A stretch of DNA of 64,000 nt from Diabrotica undecimpunctata (Eukaryota > Arthropoda > Insecta > Coleoptera > Chrysomelidae): NCBI RefSeq assembly GCF_040954645.1, contig NC_092810.1, positions 10,526,377-10,590,376 on the forward strand. Direction: 5' to 3'. The translations under genes and the position numbers were made by a program. A model generated the notes under the pieces. That model saw only the letters and a program-made list of their open reading frames with translations. It was not told the DNA's origin and did no database searches. The number at the start of each line of letters is the position of its first letter. Within the stretch, counting starts at the first letter, position 1. Of the stretch, positions 1 through 12,280 are shown piece after piece.

Positions 1-54
1 AACAGGAGCTGCAATTCATGGTATCTCTTTAACCCCTAGACTTCATCGTCTCTT

Positions 55-475
55 CTTCTTAAAGTTCCATCTCCTATCGGAGGTTGGATATCATAACGGC
101 TATGGTCACTTTGTTGGCTGCTGCTCTGAAAAGTTTTAGTGAACTACAGTTAAACCATTTTCTAAGGTTCTTCAGCCAGGAGATGCGTCTTCTTCCTATG
201 CTTCTTCTTCCTTGGATCCTTCCTTGCATAATAATTCTCAGCAGCTCATATTTTTCTCCTCTGGTTATGTGACCCAAATATTCTAGTTTTCTTCTTTTTA
301 TGCTGTTTATAATTTCTATCTCCTTATTTAAACGTCGTAGTACCTCAGCATTGGTAATCCTTTGAACCCACTGAATTTTTAATATTCTTCTGTAACACCA
401 CATTTCGAACGCTTCTATTTTCCTTATGTGTTGTTTCTTCAATGTCCAAGCTACCAAGTTCACTGTCTCTAGCAA
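55..475 (-). mobile_element. Family A non-LTR retrotransposon, 3' end
   Basis: A frame of 133 codons (475 down to 74) encodes the region C-terminal to the reverse transcriptase core. It contains EAFEMWCYRRILKI, EVLRRLNKE, LEYLGHI and WLKNLRKWF, the conserved tail block shared with copies near 4.2, 7.2, 10.0, 16.5, 23.6 and 62.6 kb. An AAG-rich run (TCTTCTTCTT on the plus strand, about 50-60) marks the 3' tail. The RT palm and endonuclease are absent, so the copy is 5'-truncated and cannot move on its own. The clade is probably RTE/BovB-like, but I assign that only loosely. Confidence 0.8.
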
Positions 476-779
476 AGTCCATATCTCGCTTCTCTACATC
501 ACTACTGGACGAATCAAGCTTAGATATAAGATCTTTTTTGTATTTCTACTGACAATTCTGGACTTTCAGAAGATTCAAATAGCTTTCGTTTAGACGCTGT
601 CATCCTGGCTTTAATCTGCTCCATCACACCTGCTTCTACTTGGTCACTACTGAATCTAGGTGTCTAAAACTTGTCACCCTCTCCAACATATCTCCAATCA
701 TGATTACTACTTAATCTTGTTCTTCTATGATTGATGTGTCCTAGGTTCCTTCACATAAGCTTGACGCATACGATGCACT

Positions 780-1180
780 AGAACAACAACTGAGGGATAT
801 AAAAGATGCTGTAGAACAGCAATCAAAGAACAGCATATACGGAAAGAAAAAGAGCTTTTGAGAAGAAAAAGATTGAACAGTTGAAAGGACTAAGAGAAGC
901 AACCAAATAAGAAACTTCTATATGCAGGTAAAAAACGAAAGGAAAAGCTTTCGAGTATTTCGGTGAGCTACTTAACCATACTGGAGACAGCGAGGTTACA
1001 GAAGTTATACGAATAAACCAAAAGAAGAAAAATATTTAGAAGTGATCTTCCAGAAACAAAAGTAAAGAGAAGACATTGCTGAAGCCATCAAAGCTCTTAA
1101 AACCCCACAAAGCTCCAGGAACCGATGACATACAAGAGGGAAAGCTATATGTGTTTTGAGAGAGATGAGCAAAAACTATG
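780..1180 (+). mobile_element. Decayed LINE fragment (linker to RT N-terminus)
   Basis: Translated in shifting frames, this stretch has a lysine/glutamate-rich linker. It then has an EYFGELLN-like block and an EAIKALK-HKAPGTDDI-like block, typical of the start of a non-LTR reverse transcriptase. Frameshifts and stops break it throughout. No 3' tail is visible. Confidence 0.5.
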
Positions 1181-1683
1181 TTCAAGAGAGGTATATCTTT
1201 GTAATTTGTTCACTCCAGTAGATCTTCTTTTTTAGCTAATGGGAAGATAATTTAAGTGCATCATTTTTCGGGCATTCGTTCTTTGTTCCAAACTTTGACT
1301 ATTATTTTGTAAATTTTGTAAAATTTTTTACTTCCAATATTGATGTAGATTCTATGGAGAGTTTTTTCTTTTCTTTATGACGAGATGTTAAATTGCTCAA
1401 CTAAAATATTTAATATTACCTACATCGCTGATACCAGCAATATATCCAATAGTGTCTCTATGCATATATCTTCAGTCTTAGTTTGAATCCTTTTTTGTGT
1501 TATTTAAATACATTTCTAGTTTAGTTTGGTCCCTTTAATAGTTGAAATCCTTTCATGATTTGAGTATTTCCCTTTCTTCTTAGCTTTGTGTAGGTTTGCT
1601 CCTTATCCCGATTTTTTCTTTGCTGCATAAGTTTGTATGCCTAACTGATGTTTGCAGATACAGCGATGTTAAATATAACAACG
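1181..1683. other. AT-rich spacer, nothing recognised
   Basis: About 500 bases of AT-rich sequence on both strands with no coding signal, repeat structure or RNA gene that I can support. Confidence 0.5.
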
Positions 1684-2081
1684 TTTCATATAAAAATGCT
1701 TGCACTTCATTCAAGATTTACGACGTTAGAACCCCACAGCGTTGTTAAAACATCAGAATACTTAGTAAGGGAGGAATTTTTAAAATGTCAACTATTTGTC
1801 AAACTATTATATTAATAGTAAATACACTTAGTTTTAAGACTACTGCAACACACTAAAATACATAAGAAACCATTTTAATACAAAATTATATATTCTAAAT
1901 TTTAAACTTACCTCTTTTAGGACTTTAATAGTAAAAACGTCCCGCCATTATTGCTTGTTCAAAATAATCTATCTTATATGAAAGCTTATCAGCTTTCTAC
2001 AGACTATTTATTTGTTTTGGCATAGCACAATCACAATGCACAACAATAATTAGTTTTTAAAGCTATTAATCTAAAATTCAA

Positions 2082-2088
<7 letters not shown>

Positions 2089-2150
<62 letters not shown>
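2089..2150. repeat. (TA)n microsatellite
   Basis: An uninterrupted alternating TA run of about 60 bases inside the MITE-like unit. It is expected to be length-variable. Confidence 0.95.
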
Positions 2151-2155
<5 letters not shown>

Positions 2156-2302
2156 GATAAAATTGTGTAAGAAATCAAAACATAAACAAAATTCTTACTC
2201 TAAAAAAGCTGCAACACTTTATACACTTTTGCCACACACTTAACTGTCAATAAAATTTGAAGTTGCGTACAATTGTCTATAATAATAAAATGTGAAGTTG
2301 TC

Positions 2303-2347
2303 AATAATAATTTTAATTAAATAGATTATTTAATTAAAATTATTATT
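2303..2347. repeat. Near-perfect palindrome, 21-bp arms
   Basis: Bases 2303-2323 and 2327-2347 are exact reverse complements separated by the 3-base spacer GAT. The arms are entirely A/T. The structure lies centrally in the 1684-2640 inverted-repeat unit. Confidence 0.9.
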
Positions 2348-3120
2348 TTGTGGAATATTAGACTTACAGAGTTATTTCATAAAATTTATATTATTAATAA
2401 TAACAAATATTTTTGGTTATTTAATCAATATAATTCTAAAATTTCCAATATAATAATGGTTACATTTTTCTGATTATTACACTATGTTGACGCCTATGAA
2501 AGATCGAGCAGTTCTGTATGGGTATCGTATTATTAGCTGTGTTAAGACAATTTGAACTCTAAGGTTGAGGTTCTGGAAATTTTAAATATAAGTGACGTCA
2601 CTTTATATAAATTGTGACGTGCAAGCATTTTTATATGAAAAATGCTATATAATTATATTTTGTACATAAAGTATTGTGCATTTTATTGTTTACACTAATT
2701 GTACAAGGAGCAGCTTTTTAGGAATAAAAAATACATAAGAATTGATAAGAAAACAGCTTTAAGGTTCACTCTACTGAACATATACATTGCAAGCTTATTT
2801 GCGACCATAAATGTTCGTTAGTACCTACGTTTGTTATTTATTTTTTACATTTTTACGCAGTGAAACCATGCTAGTCATTTACTGGTTATTTATGTAAATG
2901 TTGTACATTATTATTTATAAACGAATTTAGTTATTATTTTTTGTAAATTCGGCTAAATGATTATTTTAAATTTCTATTTAATTGAAATATTGTGTACTTA
3001 GGGTTGGTAATACTTGTCGATGATGCGTACAAATCAAAAAGATAATTCAAAATAATAATTTATGACCATCCTTGCCATTAGATTAAAAAATACCTATCAA
3101 AGAAAAAATAAACACTGATT

Positions 3121-4740
3121 CATTTCATCATTATATGTCCACTGAGGAGACTTTTTTGCTTTCTACTACATTTTGTAAACGTTTGTTAGAGACATTAAGA
3201 GTTTTCATTACAAGCAGTTTACATACTCTAAAACTTTCCAGATTATACACACATGACACCCATTTCTTGCTAACTGCATTTAGTTTTTTTCTTTTTATAG
3301 GCTCAGACTGTATGGATCGATTTAGAAAAGCTGTTTGGAGATTCCAGTGCTCAATGCTCAATACTCTTTACAAATTGAAAGTCTTGATTCTTATGAAATA
3401 ATATTGTTACATGTATTCCGAGTACAGCAGACCAAGATGATGCAAGTACTAAAAAAAGCAGGAATTAACAACCAAGATCTGAAAAAATTTGAAATCTTTA
3501 CTGGAATCAGACAGCAAATCTCAGAGTTGAAGGTGAACACACTGACTATGTGAAAATCATGCGTGGAGTGAGACAAGGCTGTATTTTGTCTCCTCTAATC
3601 TTCAATCTGTACTCTGAAAGAATATTTATCGTAGCTTTGCACGAAACTGAAAATGGTATTATATATAAAGCTACTAAATGGTTACCGACTAAACAACATC
3701 AGATATGCAGATGACACCATAGTATTTGCGGACAATTTAAAAAACCTACAAGTTCTTATAAACAAAATCACGTATTACAGTCAACAATATGGACTCAATA
3801 TAAATGTTAAGAAGACAAATCTTATGATAATTAGCAAGAAAAGGATAACAGAAGGTCAACCCTACGTCAACCAATCCCCTGTAGAAAGAGTGACGCACTA
3901 CAACTACCTCGGCACCATAATAAATGAAGAATGGACCAACAACCAGGAGATTAGAGCACGCATCGGAAAATCTAGATCCACCTTCAATCGGATGGGGGCC
4001 TTTTATAAGAGTCACAACCTCTCTCTTGATACAAAAGTAAGAATGCTGCGATGCTACGTCTTCTCTGTCCTTTTTTATGGTGTTGAATCGCGGAACTTGA
4101 ACGAAGATATGTGCAGAAAACTCGAAGCATTTGAGATGTGGCTATATCGGGGAATACTTAAGATCCCGTGGACTGACCGAGTCACAAATGAAGAGGTCCT
4201 CAGAAGAATGAATAAGAACCGAGAGGTACTGACCACCATCAAATCTCAAAAGTTACAATTCTTCGGACATGTTATGCGAAATGAATCCAGATATGCTCTT
4301 CTTCAAGCCATCCTGCAAGAAAAAATATTTGGAAAACCAGATCCAGGAAGAAGAAAAGCATCTTGGTTAAAGAACTTCAGAATCTGGTTCAATACAACAT
4401 CTGTGCAGCTTTTCCGCGCTGCTGCAGATAAGATAAAAATTGCCATGATGATCGCCAACATTCGTAACGGATAGGCACATCAAGAAGAAGACATTTATTC
4501 CAACAATGATGACTTTCAAGTTCTCGTAACTTTTTCGCTTCATGCGTATTGTGTTTTTTGTCCATGTAAGCTTCACCGGAATTTTTTGCTATTTTAGCCC
4601 TGTTTTTTCCACTTATCTGGCCTCCGAATCTTTTTCTTGCCAGTCTGCTTTGGTGGTGGAAACGCATTAGCAGGTACATCCTCTGCTATTGGCTCCGTAT
4701 TCCGCAAAGAAACAAAACGAACTCTTCTTAAAAACATTGC
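3121..4740 (-). pseudogene. DUF7869-like transposase relic split by a LINE
   Basis: Two minus-strand pieces flank a LINE. The right piece (about 4740-4490) encodes a lysine-rich stretch with RRPDKWKK, then after a frame change AKIAKNSGEAYMDKK and a Cys/His segment (HHCWNKC). The left piece (3361-3131) encodes KKWVSCVYNLESFRVCKLL and MKTLNVSNKRLQ. This pattern resembles the N-terminal part of the DUF7869-type proteins represented more completely at 32.3-40.4 kb. The identification rests on remembered family patterns. No C-terminal domain is seen, so only a relic remains. Confidence 0.45.
3370..4486 (+). mobile_element. Family A LINE, 5'-truncated, RT half onward
   Basis: A decayed RT segment (GVRQGCILSPLIFNLYSE near 3570-3620) is followed by a 273-codon frame (3653-4474). 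That frame contains the catalytic YADDT motif, YLGTIINEE, GVESRNL, EAFEMWLYRGILKIPW, LQFFGHVMR and WLKNFRIWF, and ends in MIANIRNG just before an AAGAAGAAG tail (4480-4488). The frame opens only after the GVRQGC block, so the element is coding-dead. It is the longest plus-strand family A frame here and interrupts the transposase relic on the opposite strand. Confidence 0.85.
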
Positions 4741-6969
4741 TGTTTATAATAACATAAAACTCTACAATTTAAGTATTTACTTAGGAGCTAACTCATCTAA
4801 AATGATAACAAACTCAACTAACACTCTGACGCAGTGGAACAGGGGTACAAGTGCACGTGTATCTCTTCTATTCCAAGCCCAAGCATAGTTGATTTGGAGG
4901 CTAAGTAATTTGTCGCTAGAAAGCAATACCTGTTAGACTTATTGCTTAGATCTCTTTACCTCCAAATATAATGAAAGATTACCAGTTCAGCGATGCAGTT
5001 TTCTCAATATTTACAAAAATGTCACATACCCCTTTACTTCTAGGGTCCTCTGTTAATACAACGTATTTTGAATATTAATGAATATGTCAGATCAAAACAA
5101 TGGGTCCCTTTAATGTTTATAAGCAGGAATATTATTTTTGAATGAAATAAAAAAAGGAATTCTTGAAGATATAAAAAAATTTATTTTTAATTCACAGTAA
5201 ATTATTTTTAATAACACCGCCACCTGTGAAGGCAACTTAATGATCTAATAATTCAATTATTCAAAATAAAGACAATCATTAATATACATTATTGGTAATT
5301 CAATATATCGAAGTACCTTTCTTTTTATGTACCTACTATCCATATCATCGTCACAAAATAATCATCTTACTAAGTATTATTAAAATAAATTAAAAACCCA
5401 TAAATAATTACGTATATCTAAACTAAAACAAAACACCACACATAATTTTGTAAATATTTGAATCTAGAGGAACCTTTATACAGTACATTAAGTTTTAAAT
5501 TAAATATACACACTATAAATGGCAACACTGCGCGCCGTCGACTTTCCACGAACCTCCGTTGCCCCGTCGCTAAAAATTTGTCATTATACAGTGGTTGTTT
5601 AAAGCGTTAAGGTTGATCTGCACCCCCAAAAAGACAAACTGTACATTCAAAAAATTTAAAAAAATTTGAGAAGGTATATGTGACAACTAGAAGTATTTTG
5701 ACAAATTTTGAGCAAACTTCATGTTTTCGTTTTCGAAAAAACTCAAAAAAACTACTTTTTTCCAAGTATAAAGAGGGAAAACCAGACATACAATTTTGTT
5801 AATTTTCTTACAGCATAAAGATATAACCCTAAGAAATACTTATGAATTTTTTGAAAATTTTTGAATGTACAGTTTTATCACAGTGGGAAAAAATAATACG
5901 TTATGTTTAACAGCGTAGATCTTTAAATGTCTGTTTTTTTTTGAGAGGAGACCAATTCCTTGCGTCAATTCATAATATTGTTAAAAATTTTGTCACGCTC
6001 AAGCAATGTCGCCAGAAAAGTGACAGATTGGGATACTGTTCAGTCGTAGAAGGTTATATATTTGAATCATTTCTGTAGGGCATAAAGAATTATTTCTTAT
6101 TTTATTAGGAATTATTTTTATTTTCAATAAGAGTATATTTTTTATTTTATATTTTTAAAAAAATGCGCTTTTATTTTTAATTGAACTGCAAAAAATTGTT
6201 CGCATTATTAAAAACCGATACAAATGCACCGCTTTATAATGGTCAGTGTATTTTTATCGAGTTTATATACTCTAAGAAATGAACCGGGCATACGAAATAA
6301 ACAAAGCATCGAATTCGAATGACGGAGATGTATATCCCACCCGTCGTTACGTGCTACTATTAAATGATTTTCAATGATTTTCTGATTTCTGTCGTGCTGT
6401 TGGAGGAAATCGAGAATTACAATTACCTCGTACGAGGCAATGTCGCCGATTTTAGCGATTTATGTAGTGTACAATATCTAATCCAAAACTTTAAGTACTG
6501 TATGTAGTTTATGTTTCTATTTATAGATTTGAAGTGTCAAATAAAGTATCCGCAGATATACTGCATGGTATTACTACTATCTAAAGAAAACAGTTTCATA
6601 GATAAATTAAAATAATCTTTAACCGAATTATTGTAGGGTAGGTCAAATAGGAGATTATATAATTCTTTAACAAATTTAAAACATTTTTATTACTATGTAT
6701 CAGGTGAAATAAGCAGCCCAAGAAGAGAAATGTGAACATATCTGTCCAGGGTAGCAATGCTACCTGACGCAGAGTTAAAAGAATGAATATGAATTACTTT
6801 TATAAAGTGGGGAGTGGCATAGTTAAATAAATGAATACATTAGTTCCATATTGTTATTAGAATTCACTCAGGTGCTAAATCTTCTTTGAGGCGCAAGTGA
6901 GGTTGGTAATCACTGTATTTTGACAAACAAAATTGCAGTACGGCGATAGCATGTCCATTTCTATACGTT
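4741..6969. other. Intergenic, no gene recognised
   Basis: About 2.2 kb of mostly AT-rich DNA. A short GC-richer patch near 5525-5580 (GCGCGCCGTCGAC) stands out but has no coding signal. Short frames such as 5789-5607 (minus) lack recognisable motifs. I cannot support a gene or RNA here. Confidence 0.4.
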
Positions 6970-7545
6970 CCTTGGTTCTTCTTCTTCATGTGCCGTCTTC
7001 TACCGAAGGTTGACGACCATCAAACGATAGGTTTCTCTGTTTTGTGCCGCATGTATTATGTTCGCAGCTTCTGGTATTTGAAACCATTCTCTCAAGTTTC
7101 TCAGCCAGGATTTCTTCTTTCTGTCCAAACCTCTTCTACCTTCAATCTTGCCTTCCACGATAAGCTGTAGCAGACTATACTTATCATTACGGAACACATG
7201 GCTCAGGTATGACGCTTTCCTCCTTTTAACAGTTATTAACAATTCCACCTCTTTACCCATTCGTCTTAATACCTCTGTATTGGTCACTCTGTCTGTCCAA
7301 GGTAGTCTCAGTATGCGTAGATTTCTAGAGCCGCTAACTTCTTTATAGTTGCTGCTGTTAACGTCCACCCTTCAACTCCGTAAAGTAGCGTAGAGAGTAC
7401 GTAGCATTTCGTGGCGCGCCATCGGAGGTTAACGCTTAGGTGGCGGTTGCTTAAGAGCTTTCTCATTTTGATGAATTTGGATCTTGCTATTTCAATTCGG
7501 ATCTTAATCTCTACGTCTAGGTCCTTGGTTAAGAATCAAAAATAA
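6970..7545 (-). mobile_element. Family A LINE, 3' end
   Basis: Minus-strand translation gives IEIARSKFIKMRKLL, TKCYVLSTLLYGVEGWTL, LPWTDRVTNTEVLRRMGKE, ASYLSHVFRNDKYSLLQLI and WLRNLREWF (the frame 7368-7000 covers the last part). An AAGAAGAAG-type tail (TTCTTCTTC on plus) lies at about 6976-6987. A frameshift divides the upstream block from the 122-codon frame. The RT palm and endonuclease are missing. Confidence 0.8.
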
Positions 7546-7608
7546 ACAGGGTGAGTTTTTAATGCGACACCGGTCGGTAATTCCATTATGGTATAGAATG
7601 TCTAAAAA

Positions 7609-7854
7609 ACTTATTTAGAAAAAATGTAGGCAACGATATTTTATATACTTGGAAAATATGTGGAATTCTGTAGGGTGAGTTTTTTTTTAAATGTAATATA
7701 CCATATATAAAATAAATAATTGTTTGTGCATTACTTCTTTATATAGATGGTGTTTATATGGTTGCTATGCCACTTAGTTATTAATCACCCTGTAGAATTC
7801 GACATATTTTCCAAGTATGGAGAATATCATTGCCTACATTTTTTCTAAATAAGT
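7609..7854. mobile_element. Foldback (MITE-like) element, ~68-bp arms
   Basis: The left arm starting ACTTATTTAGAAAAAATGTA at 7609 is repeated in inverted orientation ending at 7854, with scattered mismatches (CAACGATATT versus CAATGATATT, ACTTGGAAAATATGTGG versus the mirrored copy). The arms extend to the shared CTGTAGGGTGA at about 7676 and its inverted copy at about 7785. The roughly 110-bp centre is AT-rich and noncoding. The 246-bp unit folds into one hairpin, as many non-autonomous DNA transposons do. Confidence 0.75.
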
Positions 7855-8259
7855 GGAGAGGGAGAAAGTTCTCTTTTAACCATCAAATAGAAGAGCCTTA
7901 TTTATTTTTGCCTTGCTGTTTCTGGGATTTAATACTAAATTATGATATTAAAGTCCAGAGAATTCGAAATATTCTTTCGTGTATCTATATATAACGTCCG
8001 GTTTATAGCGTCCTGCGCATTCCGGTTCCCAGTCTCCATTTACGTCTATCGACTCAGTCTTCTGGTCGTAGATCTCTCTCCGACATTGCCGTCTAGAATC
8101 CATGAAGCCGTGTAGTTTTCGGTCTTCCTCCTTTTTTTTCGTTCAGGTGGCTGTCAATCCAATATTACCTTTAGTAGGTGATTGTCTGTTATTCTCTGTA
8201 GCTTATGTAACTGTTGATGGAGTGCATCCCTTCTGTATTTTTTTACATTTTTTATATAC

Positions 8260-8486
8260 CATAGACATATAATACAAATAGACAGCGCTGGAATATAGGC
8301 CCGTTCTCCTAAAACTGACGCAAAGCATGACCACGTGATCTAAATGACCAATGGGAAGGTCACGTGGTCGATAAACATGGTCCATTAGAAAGAGATGCAG
8401 GGATTGCTTTGCGTCAGTTTTCTCTGTCGTACTATAGGAACGGACCGGTATTGCAGCGCTTGATCTATTTGTTTTATATGTCTATG
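8260..8486. mobile_element. 227-bp MITE with long imperfect inverted repeats
   Basis: CATAGACATATAATACAAAT at 8260 is mirrored by ATTTGTTTTATATGTCTATG ending at 8486. The similarity continues inward through AGCGCTG, GGCCCGTTC and AACTGACGCAAAGCA. The centre contains GACCACGTGATC and GGTCACGTGGTC, a second nested inverted pair. It has no coding capacity. The flanks show no clear duplication, so the superfamily cannot be assigned. Confidence 0.75.
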
Positions 8487-9184
8487 ACTTCTAGAGTGTA
8501 TTCTTAACCTAATCTAGCCTAGACTCCACGTTAGATGTATTTTTGAAAATAATTTAATTAGAGCTCTTCAAATTTGCGCTTATGCATAACTGTAACTCAT
8601 CTACGTGTCTAAAATATTTACAGCTCGATATCACTTCTTGTAGTACCGGAAGTTGCCCTCAGTTTTGTTAATTTAATGGAACGCTCTGCATATTACTGTA
8701 TTTTTAGATTTTACATAAAAGTTTGCAAACATTTTGCATAAGCTACGATTTTTTAGAAATTAATGTTTTTTCACAAAACAACATTTTGACAGACACAACT
8801 TTTTTTGTGAGAGTGGAAATCTTCTAAATACCGTACCAGGTGAATCGTACCGAGAGTGAGTTAGATTCAGAGTAGATAACGAATGAGGCGCGCGTGGCAC
8901 GTCTTTCCAGACCGTTCAATCTCACGCGCAGCCTCCCATATCCTTTTTCTTATTTATCATTAATGCTATTGTAATTGTAATTGATCCACTCCTCTACATC
9001 CGGGATTGGCACCCTCGTAAACGTAGCATATCGTTCATTTTCTCATTCTTCTTGTCACATTCTTATCATTACCCTTCTTTCTTTTCCTGGCTATAGCTAA
9101 AGCTACAGTCGAGGCCCCCTATGTGCCCAGACGACCATTAACAACATATTACTTTGAATCATTTCTAATATTAATTTACATAAT

Positions 9185-9370
9185 ATGATCTATTATGCGT
9201 TCCACTCATCTGCTTATAGACCCCTATCTTCCATTGCACCCTTTACCTCTTGTCTCCACGATCTTCTTGGTCTTCCCTTTTTCCTGCAGTTGGTGGGGAT
9301 CCACTGTAACCTTCTCTTTGGCCATCTTTGATTATGTATCCTTTCGACAAGGCTATACCATTTCAGCCTT
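9185..9370 (-). mobile_element. Short LINE C-terminal remnant
   Basis: Minus-strand translation contains KKGRPRRSWRQEVKGAMEDR followed by a stop and ADEWN. This matches the Arg-rich block (GRP..W..EV..AM.DRGL) that closes many insect LINE polyproteins. Nothing upstream is preserved. The flanking stretches 8487-9184 and 9371-9688 hold nothing else that I recognise. Confidence 0.45.
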
Positions 9371-9688
9371 TTTCATTATATAACAGTAACATTCTATAAC
9401 AGTTTTTAATCAAAATTAATGAACGTAAACTCCCATTATTTATGATGATTCTTTTTTCAAACTTTCCTCATCAAAGAAGACTTCTTTTTTTTTCAATTAA
9501 ACAATTCTGCAACAGTAAGTTTATTTCAGCTATTAATAAGGTGTTGTAGGAATTTTTGTGTTGTATTTTTCTGACAATGATTCTGTCAAAGCATTCCCAA
9601 GCTGAATGAACCGCCTATATAATATTTTATATATTGACCCAAATAAATATTAAATAACGATATACGAGTGGACGGTTTAAACTTGTTA

Positions 9689-11525
9689 TCTTCTTCTTGA
9701 GTGCCGTCTCTCTATGGAGGTTGGCAATCATAATGGCTATTTTTATTTTTAAACTTGCTACTCTAAACAAATCAATCAATCTGCATTGATACCAATGACG
9801 TAGATTCTTCAGCCATGAGTTCTGCCTTCAGCCAACAGATCTTCTTCCTTCAATCTTTCCCTGTATTATGAGTCCCAAAATTTCATATTTTGGTCCCCTT
9901 ATCACGTGGCCTAGGTATTCCAGTTTTCTGGTTTGTATAGTGGTGATCAGTTCTGTTTCTTTACCATCCCTCTCCAGTACTTCTCTATTTGTAATTCTAT
10001 CAGTCCATGATATTTTTAATACTCTGCGGTATAACCAGAGTTCGAAAGACTCGATTCTTTTTAAATTGCATTTTTTTAATGTCCAAATCTTAGCTCCATA
10101 TAATAATATTGAAAATATATAACAGCGAATGGTACGTAGTCTGATCTCCAAATTTAGATTTTTGCACGTTAGGAGTGGCTACATTCGTATAAATGCTGAT
10201 CTGGCAATCTCTATTCGCCTATTTATTTCTGCAATCTGATCATTGGTTTCATTGATCAAAGTTCCCAAGTACTGATATTTTTCTACTTGTTCTATCACGT
10301 TACCATTGATTGTCAATAGGTGATGTAAATTTTGTGGTCTTTTTGTAATCAATATGTACTTCGTTTTTTTAGCGTTTATAGTAATTTCCATCTCAGCACT
10401 ATTCATTCATAGGCTTTCGATAAGATGTTGTAGATCTTCTATACTCGTTGCTATGATCACAGTGTCTTCTGCATATCGTAAGTTGTTAATTAATTTCCCG
10501 TTAACGGTAACTCTCGCTTTGATATTATTGAGCCTGTTTTGGAAAATTTCTTCAGAATTAAACAAATTAAACAAAAGTGGCGATAAAACACATCCCTGTC
10601 TAACTCCTCTACAGATCTTCATTTCTTCTGAGTGTTGCCCATCAATTTGAACTATGGCACTTTGGTTCCAATATAATGTTTGCACTATATTTATGATTTT
10701 ACTGTCAATGCGCTTGTTCATAAATATTGATATTAGTTTTTCATGTCTTACTTTATCGAAAGCTTTTTCGTAGTCAACAAAGCACAAGTGTAGATCAGCG
10801 TTTACATCCCGACATCGCTAAATCAATATGTTAATGGCAAATAGTCCTTCTCGATTACCAATTCCAGTTCAGAACCCGAACTGCGTCTGCTAATATCCTC
10901 CTCTAGCCTTTCGTATATTCTCTTATGTATTACTTTCAGCAGTAATTTTAAAGTATGACTCATGAGGCTCAGTGTTCGATAATCAGAGCACTCTTTTGCT
11001 GCTTGTTTTTTAGGGATGGTTATAAACCTGACCTGGTTATATAGCTGACTTCAGCTACTCTTGTGGTATTATTCCCGTATCGTACACCGTGTTGAATACA
11101 TTTGCCAATACTTCCAAGTTATCCTCTTCCACTAGTTTAAACAGTTCTACTGGTATTTCATCTAATCCAGCTGCCTTACTGTCTTTAGAATTTTTGATAG
11201 CATATTTGATTTCATCTATCGTGATTTTCTGTCTCTCTAAAGGATTTAATTCTTGTATTTTCTGCATTTCACCTGTTTCATCTTGGAAAAGTTCTTTAAC
11301 GTACTCGTCCCATCGTCTTAATTTCTCTGGTAAATCTATTAGTAGTACTCCCTTTGTCTTTTATGTGTCCCTGCTGTCTATTTCGACCCATTCCAGTCAC
11401 TTCTCTTATTTTTTGTGCATATTTCTCATATCATATTTTGTTTCTAGTTCTTCAATCTCTTTAGGTACATTGTTTCATCAAATAGATTTCCTTAGCTGTT
11501 TTGATTTTTTCCTTAATTTGTTATA
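9689..11525 (-). mobile_element. Family A LINE, most complete copy
   Basis: Reading right to left, there is a linker (METKYDMR-like near 11460, GMGRNRQQGHIKDK near 11390), then the RT N-terminus (IDEIKYAIKNSKDSKAAGLD, IPVELFKLVEEDNLEVLANV; 11267-11055). The RT palm follows at 10787-10407 (CFVDYEKAFDKVRHEKL, CRGVRQGCVLSPLLFNLF, and LRYAEDT in place of the usual YADDT). The tail is at 10406-9828, ending at a TTCTTCTT run near 9691. The catalytic Asp-to-Glu change and several frame breaks make it inactive. The endonuclease domain is missing. Confidence 0.85.
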
Positions 11526-12280
11526 GTACCTTATAAAAACATGTCCAACAGTTTACTTAACATATAAAAATCCAATAATGTAAAGGGTGTTCCATTAAAA
11601 GTTACGTGAACCGTTATGTTAATATACCCTTCATTTTCATATCCCGACAAAGTTGTTGTGTACTATATTTTGTGTAGTATTAGAAGAGGTAATTAGTCGA
11701 AGACATTCATTAAGAGTATTTGATTGTCCAGTCATCAAATAACACCCATTTTAAACGGATTTTCTTTACTCACTTCACTATTCTTTAGCCATCGTTACGC
11801 TATGAAGTATTTCTATCCTTTTTCTTTTTAGGGGTAATACCAGAAACGTACATAAGCTATTTTTACGAATTAGAGGAACTAATTTGTTATACCTGGTACA
11901 ATAGTCATTTTATTTTCGACCGATAGTTTAATATTTGATGTTTTGTGATTTTTTCTACTTATTCAAGTACCTATATCATTATATTAATACATTCCGTAAT
12001 AAACATTCTGAAATTGTATATTGACATTTTCAAAAGCATTGTATGAAAAATGTATAATGAATAAATATTAAATATGATAAAATAAATATTATATTATAAA
12101 CTACAGTGTTTTATTCTACACTTTGTCTAGCTTTTATGCCTATTTATTTTCCTAAACATTTTTTTATTTAAAACACAAAAATTATCAACCGCCAGGGTTG
12201 TTAATGGATATAACAAACAAAAGAAATATTGTGGCGTGTTTAAATAAAACAAGCGGTTGTTTTATGATCCTTAAATGGAA
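11526..12280. other. AT-rich spacer
   Basis: No coding frame with recognisable motifs, no inverted repeats and no RNA gene can be supported in these roughly 750 bases. Confidence 0.4.

Larger units (their letters stand above)
1684..2640. mobile_element. MITE-like unit with 22-bp inverted ends
   Basis: The 22 bases at 1684-1705 (TTTCATATAAAAATGCTTGC + AC) recur as an exact reverse complement at 2619-2640. They bracket about 957 bp with no coding potential. The interior holds a (TA)n run and a 21-bp-arm hairpin. I see no convincing target duplication, so the true termini may lie slightly outside. A non-autonomous DNA transposon is the simplest reading. Confidence 0.5.

Noticed and set aside
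3653..4474. Family A frames as host craniofacial-development-protein-like genes
   Set aside because: That name is a common misannotation of LINE polyproteins. The YADD motif, AAG tail and multicopy nature show retrotransposon origin.
8203..8385. 60-codon minus-strand frame
   Set aside because: It overlaps one arm of the 227-bp MITE and has no protein features.
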